Source: Paenibacillus sp. FSL H7-0737 (GTDB taxonomy: Bacteria > Bacillota > Bacilli > Paenibacillales > Paenibacillaceae). Taken from it: a stretch of 64,000 bases of DNA. Shown here piece after piece: positions 46,888 to 55,726 of the stretch (positions within the stretch are counted from its first letter, which is position 1; each line of letters opens with the position of its first letter). The notes under the pieces were generated by a model. That model was not told the DNA's origin and did not search any database. It saw only the letters and a program-made list of their open reading frames with translations. The position numbers and the translations under genes are program-made. Where the stretch lies: positions 4,154,001 to 4,218,000 of the forward strand of contig NZ_CP009279.1 in the NCBI RefSeq assembly GCF_000758545.1. The letters are read 5' to 3'.

Positions 46888-48006
46888 TTAAATTACCTTA
46901 TAAATAGCTCCTGGTAATTGTGCTACCGCTTTTTTTATGATTAAAGATAACAGAACTGAATGCAAATGTCCAAAATCCCATCCTGTCCTCACAAGCAGAT
47001 CGTCCAAAATAAAGGGGCCTTGATGCAGTATATGGTATAGGTGTAACTCCTCATTTGTCAATTTCTTTTCAATTAACAAATCATCAGCCACCTGTTTAGA
47101 GGGACCGCTTTCACCCGTTTTTGAGAGGTTTGTCGGGAGAAAAGAAGTGTATTCTTCTAAAATATCTAGTGCACCGGTTACCAGCTTTGCCCCCTGTTTA
47201 ATCAGATCAAGAGCACCTCTACTTTTTGGAGATGTAATAGGTCCAGGGACAGCAAAAACATCCCGTCCTGCCTCCAAGGCAGCATCTGCAGTAATGAGTG
47301 ATCCACTTTTACTATCCGCCTCTACGACCACTGTCCCGTATGTGAGACCTGCAATAATTCGATTGCGCTGCGGAAATAACCCTGGATGACTTTTGGTTCC
47401 AAGGGGATACTCTGTTAGCACTAACCCATCACGGGAAATCAATCGTTCAAGCTCCTTATTCTCAGGCGGGTAGACCCGATCAAGTCCTGTAGCCACTACC
47501 GCTATTGTGCCTCCACCGCTTCTTAGCGCAGCTTCATGGGAAACGCTATCAATCCCCCTAGCTAATCCGCTAACCACTGTTAGACCTGCTTCACTAAGCT
47601 CTTTCGTGAGGATCTCTCCTACCTTCCGTCCATAAGCTGTTGGCACACGAGTACCGACCATCGCTACACTGGGTGTCGATAACAGATCCAAACGCCCACG
47701 ATAATAAAGAATCCATGGTGGCTGAGCTGTCTCCTTCAATAAATGGGGATAGTCTGCATCAAAAATCGTAACCATGTTCACAGCACTTTCTTCCATTAGT
47801 AAGCGGCGGTTTGCTATCCACTCCAACGTATATATAGAAGCAAGTTGAATCGACACTTTCTCGCTCAATCCAACCTTTTCCCAGTCTTCTGAGCTACAAG
47901 AAAATGCTTTTTCTGACAAAAGCCCAGCTCTGCGAATTTTGTCGATAGTTTTCCAGCCAATGCCTTCCACTTCATTAAAGCCGAATAGTAGTTCCCGTTC
48001 TTCCAT
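46888..48006 (-). CDS. dprA: DNA processing protein DprA/Smf
   Basis: Loads RecA on incoming single-stranded DNA in transformation. The Rossmann-like core has VAMVGTRVPTAYGRKVGE, VVSGLARGIDSVSHEAAL and FPQRNRIIAGL. An N-terminal helix-hairpin-helix-like region and a C-terminal winged-helix-like region bring it to 372 residues, larger than Bacillus subtilis DprA (about 300). AAGGAG lies upstream of the ATG, and a hairpin is in the leader. Confidence 0.95.
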   Translation of the reverse strand: MEERELLFGFNEVEGIGWKTIDKIRRAGLLSEKAFSCSSEDWEKVGLSEKVSIQLASIYTLEWIANRRLLMEESAVNMVTIFDADYPHLLKETAQPPWILYYRGRLDLLSTPSVAMVGTRVPTAYGRKVGEILTKELSEAGLTVVSGLARGIDSVSHEAALRSGGGTIAVVATGLDRVYPPENKELERLISRDGLVLTEYPLGTKSHPGLFPQRNRIIAGLTYGTVVVEADSKSGSLITADAALEAGRDVFAVPGPITSPKSRGALDLIKQGAKLVTGALDILEEYTSFLPTNLSKTGESGPSKQVADDLLIEKKLTNEELHLYHILHQGPFILDDLLVRTGWDFGHLHSVLLSLIIKKAVAQLPGAIYKVI

Positions 48007-48028
48007 ATCATTTTTCGCTCCTTAACAT

Positions 48029-48045
48029 GGAAGGCCTAGCCTTCC
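48029..48045 (-). other. Perfect hairpin in the dprA leader
   Basis: GGAAGGC and GCCTTCC pair around a three-base loop, 23 bp before the dprA ATG and close to the ribosome-binding site. It has no U-tract, so it is more likely an RNA structure or protein site than a terminator. Confidence 0.4.
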
Positions 48046-48112
48046 CTATTTTGTGTTACACATCATGAAAACGCAAGTATTTCTTTAAATTCAATAAATT
48101 TCTATTTAAAAT

Positions 48113-48157
48113 AAAAAAAGCAACCTTTCATCCCTAAATAGGAACAAAAGGTTGCTT
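48113..48157 (-). terminator. Intrinsic terminator after sucD
   Basis: AAGCAACCTTT pairs with AAAGGTTGCTT over an 18-base loop and on the minus strand is followed by TTTTTTTATTTT. It lies 70 bp after the sucD stop and separates sucCD from dprA. Confidence 0.85.
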
Positions 48158-48227
48158 ACCTCTTTAATTAATTATACACGAAATAACCTCACTACGTGGA
48201 GTGATTTCTCTGTCTTAACTACACTAA

Positions 48228-49157
48228 TTAGTGCGATGTAAAAGCATTGAGAATACCGCGCTCTTCAAGCACACTTACGAGTGTTGAACCCATTTCAGCA
48301 GGTGTAGGGGCTACCTTGATTCCGCAAGCTTCCAGTACGGCAATTTTTTCGCTTGCTGTACCTTTCCCTCCAGAAATGATAGCACCAGCATGCCCCATAC
48401 GCTTGCCTGGAGGTGCAGTTGCTCCTCCAATGAAGCCTACAACTGGCTTGGTCATGTGTTCACGAATCCACTCTGCTGCTTCTTCCTCTGCAGTTCCACC
48501 GATCTCTCCGATCATAATAACTGCCTTCGTACCCGGATCTTCATTAAACAGCTTCAAAATATCAATAAACTCAGAGCCTTTAACCGGGTCTCCGCCAATA
48601 CCTACAGCCGAAGATTGCCCAATTCCACGCGTGGTCAGCTGATGAACCGCCTCATAGGTTAGCGTTCCGCTACGCGAGACCACTCCTACATAACCAGGCA
48701 TATGAATATAGCCAGGCATGATTCCAATCTTACACTCTCCAGGAGTGATAACACCCGGACAGTTTGGACCGATCAACACTGTAGAACGACCTTCCATATA
48801 ACGTGAGACTTTTACCATATCAAGCACTGGAATACCTTCGGTAATACAGATAACCAAATCCAACTCTGCATCTACAGCCTCCATGATGGAGTCTGCTGCG
48901 AATGCTGGCGGTACATAAATCACACTAGCAGTTGCACCAGTAGCTGCCTTAGCAGCTGCGACTGTATCAAATACCGGAAGACTAACTTCACTGCCATTTT
49001 CAAGGGTGATATTAACTGTCGTTCCACCTTTACCCGGCGTTACCCCTCCAACCATCTGAGTTCCATAATCAAGCGCACCCTTAGTATGGAACAAGCCCGT
49101 TGCTCCCGTAATACCTTGCGTGATAACTTTCGTATTTTTATCTACAAGAATGCTCAT
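48228..49157 (-). CDS. sucD: Succinyl-CoA synthetase alpha subunit
   Basis: Converts succinyl-CoA to succinate with ATP formation in the TCA cycle. CoA-binding [19 protein letters not shown] and the phosphohistidine loop [13 protein letters not shown] [17 protein letters not shown] are visible. 309 residues. It follows sucC by 62 bp. Confidence 0.97.
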   Translation of the reverse strand: MSILVDKNTKVITQGITGATGLFHTKGALDYGTQMVGGVTPGKGGTTVNITLENGSEVSLPVFDTVAAAKAATGATASVIYVPPAFAADSIMEAVDAELDLVICITEGIPVLDMVKVSRYMEGRSTVLIGPNCPGVITPGECKIGIMPGYIHMPGYVGVVSRSGTLTYEAVHQLTTRGIGQSSAVGIGGDPVKGSEFIDILKLFNEDPGTKAVIMIGEIGGTAEEEAAEWIREHMTKPVVGFIGGATAPPGKRMGHAGAIISGGKGTASEKIAVLEACGIKVAPTPAEMGSTLVSVLEERGILNAFTSH

Positions 49158-49219
49158 GCCTTAAGTCACATCCCTACTTATATTGTCAAATACGATAACT
49201 GGCTTCAACTTGCGAGCCA

Positions 49220-50380
49220 TTATTGCACAAGAGATACAATCTTACGGGCACCGTCCGCCATAGAATCAGCAGCTACAATGTTAAGTCCCGATCCTGCCAA
49301 GATTTGCTTACCCAATCCAACATTTGTTCCTTCAAGACGAACAACAAGCGGTTTAGTCAATCCCAATTGACTTGCCGCTTCCACAACACCGTTAGCAATA
49401 ACGTCACAGCGCATAATACCGCCGAAAATATTAACGAAAATTCCATTTACCTTTTCATCCGATAGAATGATTTTAAAGGCTTCTGTAACTTTCTCGGTAG
49501 TTGCACCGCCCCCTACATCAAGGAAGTTGGCGGGTTCGCCTCCGTAATATTTAATTATATCCATTGTTGCCATCGCTAGGCCTGCACCGTTCACCATACA
49601 ACCAATATTGCCATCAAGTGCAATATAGCTCAGGTCATACTTAGAGGCTTCGATTTCTTTCAAATCTTCTTCATCTAGATCCCGAAGCTCTTGAATATCT
49701 TTGTGGCGGAACAAGGCATTGGGGTCAAAATTCAATTTAGCATCTAGAGCCATCACATTCCCATCCGCAGTAACTACCAATGGGTTAATTTCGGCAATAG
49801 AGCAATCTTTATCCACAAAAGCTAGATATAGCGCTTGCATGAATTTAACAGTCTTGCCTACCAGTTCATTAGGAATAGAGATGCTGTAAGCTAATTTACG
49901 AGCTTGGAAAGTCTGCAAACCTACTGCCGGATCAATGATTTCTTTGAAAATCTTCTCCGGATGTGTAGCTGCAACCTCTTCAATCTCTGTGCCACCTTCT
50001 TCAGATGCCATCATAACCACTCGGCCAGTTCCTCTATCAACAACGATACCGATGTAATACTCTTTAACAATTTGACAGCCCTCTTCAATGAGCAGCCGTT
50101 TTACTACCTTACCCTCCGGACCAGTCTGGTGAGTAACTAAAGTCTTACCGAGAATTTCGGTTGCGTAAGTACGCACTTCATCGATATTCTTAGCAACCTT
50201 TACACCTCCAGCTTTACCTCGTCCACCTGCATGAATCTGAGCTTTAACTACAACAACCGGTGTACTCAGTGACTCTGCGGCTTCTACCGCTTCCTCCACT
50301 GTATAAGCTACTTTTCCATTCGGTACGGCCACACCGTACTTCTTAAGCACTTCTTTTCCCTGATACTCGTGGATATTCAT
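49220..50380 (-). CDS. sucC: Succinyl-CoA synthetase beta subunit
   Basis: ATP-grasp subunit that carries nucleotide specificity; start [17 protein letters not shown] and [16 protein letters not shown] are typical, and the C-terminal CoA-ligase domain has [15 protein letters not shown]. 386 residues. AGGAGG precedes the ATG. It heads a two-gene operon ended by the terminator at 48113-48157. Confidence 0.97.
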   Translation of the reverse strand: MNIHEYQGKEVLKKYGVAVPNGKVAYTVEEAVEAAESLSTPVVVVKAQIHAGGRGKAGGVKVAKNIDEVRTYATEILGKTLVTHQTGPEGKVVKRLLIEEGCQIVKEYYIGIVVDRGTGRVVMMASEEGGTEIEEVAATHPEKIFKEIIDPAVGLQTFQARKLAYSISIPNELVGKTVKFMQALYLAFVDKDCSIAEINPLVVTADGNVMALDAKLNFDPNALFRHKDIQELRDLDEEDLKEIEASKYDLSYIALDGNIGCMVNGAGLAMATMDIIKYYGGEPANFLDVGGGATTEKVTEAFKIILSDEKVNGIFVNIFGGIMRCDVIANGVVEAASQLGLTKPLVVRLEGTNVGLGKQILAGSGLNIVAADSMADGARKIVSLVQ

Positions 50381-50731
50381 AGCGGTAGCCTCCTAAAGTA
50401 GCGTGGTGACTTAACAGGCAGCCTGTTGTCATCTCGCTTTCCGTTTTGATTGCCGCGGGGTTAGGGATAGGCTGATGCTAAACATGCAGCACTATTCCGG
50501 AACCAACAGAAACTGCTCTACCACTCGTAAAAGAATGGCCTTATTTCTGTGAGAGACATTGAGTAAATCTATAAGACTAAGCTTATACTTACCTATATGC
50601 CATATAAAGGAACCCAGAATAGTGTAACATGTTTTTAAAACGCTTTCCTTAAATATATTCATGATTTGTACACATTTTTTCGCTTGATTTCATGCCGGAA
50701 TGCGAACGATCGCACAGACTCCTGATTATAC
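50381..50731 (-). promoter_or_regulatory. sucC upstream region with a cre-like site
   Basis: No gene lies in these 351 bp. At 50635-50648 the plus strand reads TTAAAACGCTTTCC, close to the CcpA cre consensus (12 of 14 positions by eye). A TACACT -10 candidate (50621-50626) sits just downstream toward sucC, with no clear -35. Carbon catabolite control of sucCD is inferred. A TGCGA/TCGCA hairpin near 50700 follows ohrR but lacks a U-tract. Confidence 0.4.
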
Positions 50732-51220
50732 TTACTTTTTACTATCTTGAGTGTTCGCTTCATGAACACGATTTAACAAGCTTTTGAACTGCTCAAGCAG
50801 CTCTACAGTTTCATCGCCGGACATAGTCGTTTCTTCCATCATTTTTCCAGGAATACAAGCCGCATTGCTTTGAAGTGCCCAGCCCTGTTCCGTTAGTGAA
50901 ATCAGAACTTTTCGCTCATCTTGTGTCGAACGTTCACGCACGATCAACCCTGCAGCTTGTAGACGTTTTAAAAGAGGTGTCAGCGTACCCGAATCCAAAA
51001 ATAGCGCCTCACCAATTTCTTTAACCGTGCATTGCTGCCGTTCCCATAACACAAGCATTACTAGATATTGCGAGTATGTTAAACCGATCTTATCCAAATA
51101 AGGTTGATACAGCTTTGTGATCTCACGAGAGCAAGCATAAATCGTAAAACAGAGTTGATTCTCAATCAGCAGCTCAGGTGTAGTCGTCATCTTTTGCATA
51201 TCTTCTTCATTCATTTTCAT
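50732..51220 (-). CDS. ohrR: MarR-family organic peroxide sensor OhrR
   Basis: Represses ohr until its cysteine is oxidised by organic peroxide. Cys24 in [18 protein letters not shown] matches the reactive Cys15 of Bacillus subtilis OhrR, and the winged helix has [15 protein letters not shown] with [17 protein letters not shown]. 162 residues, slightly long at both ends. It is divergent from ohr, with an operator-like palindrome between them. Confidence 0.92.
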   Translation of the reverse strand: MKMNEEDMQKMTTTPELLIENQLCFTIYACSREITKLYQPYLDKIGLTYSQYLVMLVLWERQQCTVKEIGEALFLDSGTLTPLLKRLQAAGLIVRERSTQDERKVLISLTEQGWALQSNAACIPGKMMEETTMSGDETVELLEQFKSLLNRVHEANTQDSKK

Positions 51221-51295
51221 ATCTTATTCACCTGCCTTATACCCTTATTTTATCATAATTCACTCATAACATCATGTTAATAGCAAAAAATTAAT

Positions 51296-51323
51296 TTGAC
51301 ATTATAGTTAATTGTGATAAATT
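51296..51323 (+). promoter_or_regulatory. Promoter of ohr
   Basis: A perfect -35 TTGACA (51296-51301) is followed after 16 bp by TAAATT (51318-51323), pointing toward ohr. The -10 overlaps the left arm of the palindrome at 51320-51343, which suits repression. Confidence 0.6.
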
Positions 51324-51343
51324 AGATTGTACACAAACTAATT
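51320..51343. promoter_or_regulatory. Likely OhrR operator (24-bp imperfect palindrome)
   Basis: Left arm AATTAGATTGTA and the complement of the right arm AATTAGTTTGTG differ at only two positions. The site sits on and just after the ohr -10. OhrR boxes in Bacillus are AT-rich palindromes of similar size; the exact match needs a family comparison. Confidence 0.6.
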
Positions 51344-51363
51344 AGGAATTGGAGAGATACACA

Positions 51364-51792
51364 ATGATGACGATCCAGCAAAAAATGTATGAAACCACTG
51401 TTAAAGCCGTAGGAGGAAGAAACGGTTTTATCGAATCAGAAAGCCCTAAGCTCAATCTTACAATCAGCACACCACGCGAAATGGGAGGTGCCGGTGGCGA
51501 AGGTACAAATCCTGAGCAATTATTTGCAGCTGGTTATTCCGCTTGTTTCGATAGTGCACTGAATATGGTTGCCCGACTCGGAAAAGTGAAAATTGAAGGT
51601 AGCGAAGTAACAGCCACAGTCAGCTTTGGTAAAGTTGAAGATGGAGGTTTTGGTATAGCGGTTAAGCTTGATGTGCTAGTTAAAGGCGTTGACAGAGAAA
51701 CCGCAACCTCTTTAGTAGAGGCTGCTCATGGCGCTTGTCCATACTCCCGCGCAACCCGCGGCAATATCGCTGTAGAATTGAATGTACTGTAA
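51364..51792 (+). CDS. ohr: Organic hydroperoxide resistance protein (OsmC/Ohr family)
   Basis: Thiol peroxidase that reduces organic hydroperoxides using a reactive disulfide pair. Both catalytic cysteines are visible: Cys61 in AAGYSACFDSAL and Cys125 in AHGACPYSRATRGN. I chose the ATG at 51364 after GGAGAG (142 residues); a TTG at 51349 is upstream of that site. It is one of only three clear plus-strand genes in the window. The 180 bp after it show no strong plus-strand terminator. Confidence 0.95.
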   Translation: MMTIQQKMYETTVKAVGGRNGFIESESPKLNLTISTPREMGGAGGEGTNPEQLFAAGYSACFDSALNMVARLGKVKIEGSEVTATVSFGKVEDGGFGIAVKLDVLVKGVDRETATSLVEAAHGACPYSRATRGNIAVELNVL

Positions 51793-51978
51793 GGAAATAC
51801 AGAAAAATTTTTCTCAAACGAAGCCCTAACGGACACAGATGATTTTAAATTCAATTAGTGTCTCTGAAGTCCGAAAGCACGCTCCAAAAGCTAAAAATGA
51901 CCATATCATGTCTTTCGGGTCCATAAGGTTCCAGAGATGTTAACAATTTTAGCGGAATGAAATCAATAATCCAAAAAC

Positions 51979-52015
51979 AGAGCAGCAATTCGCCAATAAC
52001 GGGAATCGCTGCTCT
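51979..52015 (-). terminator. Terminator after comM
   Basis: AGAGCAGC(A/G)ATTC and its complement form a stem of more than ten pairs, and on the minus strand it is followed by GTTTTTGG. The plus-strand tail is ATTTAG, so it may also weakly stop ohr transcription arriving from the other side. Confidence 0.75.
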
Positions 52016-52022
52016 ATTTAGC

Positions 52023-53729
52023 TTATTCTTCTGTCATCGCCTGCCGGTCTAAATTACGGTACTGCACAGCCTCCGCAAGATGCGCGGAAGTAATATCCGG
52101 TGCGCCTTCCAGATCAGCTATTGTACGGGATAGCTTAATAATTCGATCATGCGCTCGCATGCTTAAACCTAAATTCTCCAGAATGTCATACAGCAATTGG
52201 GCACCTTCACGGCTAAGACTTGCATATCTCCGAAGGGAAGCGCCGGAAAGTTCACTATTCCAAGAAATAGGCAAACGCTTAAACCGTTTAGCTTGTATCG
52301 TCTGTGCCGCCATCACCTCTGCATACATCTCAGCCGAAGATAGAACATGCCCTTGACGATCCCATTCCTTCGGGCGAGGAACATCCACCTGTAAATCAAT
52401 ACGATCCAATAAGGGTCCTGATATCTTTGCGCGATATTGAGCAATCCTGGCGGGGCTGCATGTACAATGTTGTTGAGAAAGATTACTCCCAAAATAACCG
52501 CAGCTACAGGGATTCATCGATGCGGCCAGCATGAATTTTGCAGGATAGGTAAAAGAAGCTCGAGCACGACTTATGGTAACAACCCCGTCTTCGAGCGGCT
52601 GGCGTAGCACTTCAAGTACATTCCGAGAGAATTCGGGCAACTCATCTAAAAAGAGAATCCCTCGATGCGCAAGACTAACTTCTCCCGGCTTTGGAATGCC
52701 TCCACCCCCAATAAGACCTGCGGCCGATATGGTATGATGCGGAGAGCGAAAAGGACGACTACGCAGTAAGCCGTTGTGGGCATCTTTTAAAGTTCCTGCT
52801 GCGCTAAATATTTTGGTTACCTCTAGTGCCTCACTCTCAGACAATTTCGGAAGGATGCTTGGAAGGCGTTTAATCAGCATCGTCTTCCCTGTACCGGGTG
52901 GACCGATGAGCAATATATTATGCATACCCGCTGCCGCAATGGTTAGGGCTCTTTTTACATGTTGTTGCCCTAGCACATCACTGTAATCATCCAGCATCTC
53001 GTTCATTGCATATGAGGAGTCCTCAGAAGTACCGTAAACTGGGGTATATTTAAGATGTTCCAAAGAAAGGACAAGAACCGGAGGTCGGTCATTAGTATCT
53101 ATCCCCTTGGTCACAGTTACAGGAAAAGGAAGAGATGATAAAGAAGGCATATCTTCGGAAACTCCCCCATTCCTTCGGTTCTGTTCGTCTTCCCCTTTTA
53201 TACCCTTAGCTGAATTGGACGGTGATTCTTCCGGGTTCGGTAATGTGCACAAATGGTCGATTGCGTATATATTTATACCACTGATCAAAGCTGCCTCAGC
53301 AGCATTCCCTTCAGGAAGCATTACAGCCTTAAATCCATTTTTGCGCGCAGCTTCCACCATTGGTAGAACACCTGATACTGGACGCAGACTACCATCAAGC
53401 GCAAGCTCTCCAATAAAAAGCACCTCATTGGCTGAGGGCATTATCAGTTGACCACTAGTTATCAGTATCCCCAGGGCAATCGCAAGGTCAAAGGCAGAGC
53501 CTTCTTTGCGTAAGTCGGCTGGTGCTAGATTTATCGTAATGCGCTGCTGGGGATAACGATAACCACAGTTCTTAATAGCGGCTCTTACTCGTTCTACTGC
53601 CTCACGAATCGCAGAATCAGGCAGACCAATGATATTCGTCTGTGGCAATCCATTCGCAAGATCAATTTCTACACCTATCATTACCCCTTCAATTCCATAC
53701 AGACATGCACTATGCATTTTTCCATACAT
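52023..53729 (-). CDS. comM: ComM/YifB family Mg-chelatase-like ATPase
   Basis: AAA+ helicase-like protein; in Gram-negatives ComM promotes branch migration during transformation. An N-terminal Lon-like domain (GLPQTNIIGLPDSAIREAVE) is followed by the ATPase with Walker A IGPPGTGKTMLIKRLPSI and a C-terminal Mg-chelatase-like domain. At 568 residues it is about 55 longer than usual because of a hydrophilic insertion (about residues 165-225). GAGGTG precedes the ATG at 53729. A small ACACCC/GGGTGT hairpin (about 53753-53770) lies in its leader. Confidence 0.92.
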   Translation of the reverse strand: MYGKMHSACLYGIEGVMIGVEIDLANGLPQTNIIGLPDSAIREAVERVRAAIKNCGYRYPQQRITINLAPADLRKEGSAFDLAIALGILITSGQLIMPSANEVLFIGELALDGSLRPVSGVLPMVEAARKNGFKAVMLPEGNAAEAALISGINIYAIDHLCTLPNPEESPSNSAKGIKGEDEQNRRNGGVSEDMPSLSSLPFPVTVTKGIDTNDRPPVLVLSLEHLKYTPVYGTSEDSSYAMNEMLDDYSDVLGQQHVKRALTIAAAGMHNILLIGPPGTGKTMLIKRLPSILPKLSESEALEVTKIFSAAGTLKDAHNGLLRSRPFRSPHHTISAAGLIGGGGIPKPGEVSLAHRGILFLDELPEFSRNVLEVLRQPLEDGVVTISRARASFTYPAKFMLAASMNPCSCGYFGSNLSQQHCTCSPARIAQYRAKISGPLLDRIDLQVDVPRPKEWDRQGHVLSSAEMYAEVMAAQTIQAKRFKRLPISWNSELSGASLRRYASLSREGAQLLYDILENLGLSMRAHDRIIKLSRTIADLEGAPDITSAHLAEAVQYRNLDRQAMTEE

Positions 53730-53919
53730 AAAAACACCTCATCTCCTGAAATACACCCCTGTTTGGGTGTCACATCTTCAAGAAAAAAGGTGCTTCCTTA
53801 TTTTCCGGTAATAAATTTGCTATTATATCTCATTATATATAGGAAATCTTTGCGTAATCAAGAATTATTAATAAACATCAGATTGCATAAATACGCATAA
53901 ATAATCACATAGACCCACA

Positions 53920-54429
53920 TTAACCTTCTTCGCTAACTATGACAGAGTCCCTAATCTGTTCAAAAGTCAACGGTTTATAGTTCCAATGCTCTACACAAAT
54001 GTTAAAATAATTGTTCCCTTCATATTTTTGGCCGTGAATATGACCATGCACATTTACGTAAGGCATATGTTTATTCATATACATAGGCTCATGAGAGAGA
54101 AAAAAGAAATCCTTATAAATCAGCGGATATTCACTAACCTCGTCAAAGCCTGCTTCAAGCCACCAATCCCGACCGCGTCCCCGATCATGATTGCCGAGAA
54201 TTAGAATCTTATAGCCATGTAACCTCTCCACAATAGCACGTGTCGCTTCCTTATTAAGAAACGAAAAGTCTCCCAAATGAAACACTTTATCATCCGGATT
54301 TACGACCGAATTCCAACTCTCAATCATGGCTTCATTCATTTGCCCCACATCTATAAAGGGTCTGGATTCAAAATCAATAATCAACTTATGTCCAAAATGA
54401 TGGTCGGATGTAAAAAAAACGTTAGCCAT
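53920..54429 (-). CDS. Calcineurin-like metallophosphoesterase
   Basis: 169 residues with the full metal-binding motif set: TSDHHFGH near residue 7, GDFSF, GNHDRGRG, LSHEP and VHGHIHG. Related small proteins are annotated as phosphodiesterases of unknown substrate. I chose the ATG at 54429 after AGAAGGG, because the 27 bp before it lack a better site. It is monocistronic or follows the zinc-ribbon gene by 38 bp. Confidence 0.88.
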   Translation of the reverse strand: MANVFFTSDHHFGHKLIIDFESRPFIDVGQMNEAMIESWNSVVNPDDKVFHLGDFSFLNKEATRAIVERLHGYKILILGNHDRGRGRDWWLEAGFDEVSEYPLIYKDFFFLSHEPMYMNKHMPYVNVHGHIHGQKYEGNNYFNICVEHWNYKPLTFEQIRDSVIVSEEG

Positions 54430-54467
54430 GTTCACCCTTCTTTCTTTTTTGATCATAGTTTGTATGA

Positions 54468-54881
54468 TTATCTCCAGTCACGCCGCTTATGTGGTCGTTT
54501 TTTATTATCGCTCTGGATCAGTTCAGCTAGAGGGGGAGTCTCTTCATTCTCAATGAGCCAGCCACGCATCTCTTTAATCGCTTCCACCTGTCCATTTCCT
54601 TTATCACGCCATGTAAGAAGCTCTATGACTTTTATAACAAGCGCTAAGAGACTGCTATTGCTGTTTTGTGATTTATCAGCACGGATTTTTTGAAATAGCG
54701 CCTCATTTTTCCAATCGATTAATATTTCCTCAGCTATAGTGGGCCGCATAACCGTGAAGTTCTTATTGCAATTTGCACAACAGACAACGGATACTGGCTC
54801 TGCGGTAAATTTCACTTCAATCTTCTGCTGGCAATATTGGCAAGCAAAACTAACCTGCATTTCAAAAGGTTTATTCTTCAC
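54468..54881 (-). CDS. Protein with an N-terminal zinc ribbon, unknown function
   Basis: 137 residues. Cysteines in CQYCQQK and CCANCNKNF form a probable Cys4 zinc ribbon at 14-41; the rest is helical and charged, ending KKRPHKRRDWR. The start is GTG after GGAGGG. I do not recognise a family. It lies between yraN and the phosphoesterase, with 153 bp before it. Confidence 0.65.
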   Translation of the reverse strand: MKNKPFEMQVSFACQYCQQKIEVKFTAEPVSVVCCANCNKNFTVMRPTIAEEILIDWKNEALFQKIRADKSQNSNSSLLALVIKVIELLTWRDKGNGQVEAIKEMRGWLIENEETPPLAELIQSDNKKRPHKRRDWR

Positions 54882-55034
54882 TTAAACAGCCCTCCTCATG
54901 ATGACATTAAAAAGTTACTCTAATGTTTACCCATTTCTTTTGAGAAATGACCCACTGTGCGGAGGCTATGTAAAGACTTTTTTCATAAGAATGCTAGTGC
55001 CCATAATGAATGGCGTGAGAATATGGGGTGCAGC

Positions 55035-55421
55035 TTAAAAAGCCTCACGTATATGCCCCAAAGAAGCAATGCTTAAATCTTCATTCAGTAAAATGCTAAT
55101 GACGTCAAAAGTTACTCTTCGATCATCATAACCTTTCATATGCAAATAAACCTGTGCTGTATTTCGCACTTGATGTATTTTTCGTGTATTCACAGATTCC
55201 TCCGGAGTCCCTTGATATAGCTCTCCACTACGACTGCGAACTTCAACAATAATAATACAGCCTTCGTTCTCCGCAATAATATCAAGTTCTCCGGTTCGAC
55301 AACGCCAATTTCGTTCTAAGATCTTGTACCCACAAGTAGATAAGTACTGCACAGCCCCGTCTTCAGCAGCGGCTCCCTTTTGTTTGCGGTTGTAGCGTTC
55401 TCTTGTGTATGGCTCTTTCAT
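55035..55421 (-). CDS. yraN: YraN family (UPF0102) nuclease-fold protein
   Basis: Restriction-endonuclease-like fold with AAEDGAVQYLSTCGYKILER and the catalytic-type pattern GELDIIAE...IIIVEVRSRS. 128 residues. The biochemical role is not settled. Its ATG overlaps the ylqH stop by 4 bp, so it is part of the rnhB-ylqG-ylqH transcript. Confidence 0.9.
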   Translation of the reverse strand: MKEPYTRERYNRKQKGAAAEDGAVQYLSTCGYKILERNWRCRTGELDIIAENEGCIIIVEVRSRSGELYQGTPEESVNTRKIHQVRNTAQVYLHMKGYDDRRVTFDVISILLNEDLSIASLGHIREAF

Positions 55422-55726
55422 TCCGGTCTCCGTTCACCGGCGGAACGGTCGCTCTGATACACAAAGCTGAGGATTTCAGCCACTAGCTGATAAAGTTCAG
55501 ATGGAATCTGTTGATCTAGATCGAGCTTTGAAAGAACTTCTACGAGAGCTGCGTCCTCTTGGACAGCAACCCCACTTTCTTTAGCTTTTTGCAGAATCAG
55601 ATCCGCTATCGCCCCTTGTCCTTTGGCAACAACGACAGGTGCCTCGCTTTGTCCTGGGCTATATTTGAGAGCGACCGCTTTTTTGAGCCCTTGTGAAATT
55701 GGAGGTACAGGCTCATTCTCGTTCAT
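55418..55726 (-). CDS. ylqH: FlhB C-terminal-like protein YlqH
   Basis: 102 residues resembling only the cytoplasmic C-terminal domain of FlhB (FhlB): KKAVALKYSPGQSEAPVVVAK and PSELYQLVAEILSFVYQ. No NPTH cleavage motif is visible. It may pair with the FliK-like protein encoded just upstream in an export-specificity function; this is inference. It overlaps both neighbours by 4 bp. Confidence 0.9.
   Translation of the reverse strand: MNENEPVPPISQGLKKAVALKYSPGQSEAPVVVAKGQGAIADLILQKAKESGVAVQEDAALVEVLSKLDLDQQIPSELYQLVAEILSFVYQSDRSAGERRPE

Noticed and set aside
51800..51960. GGACAC/GTGTC-like inverted arms after ohr
   Set aside because: Long loop, poor pairing and no U-tract; too weak to call a terminator.
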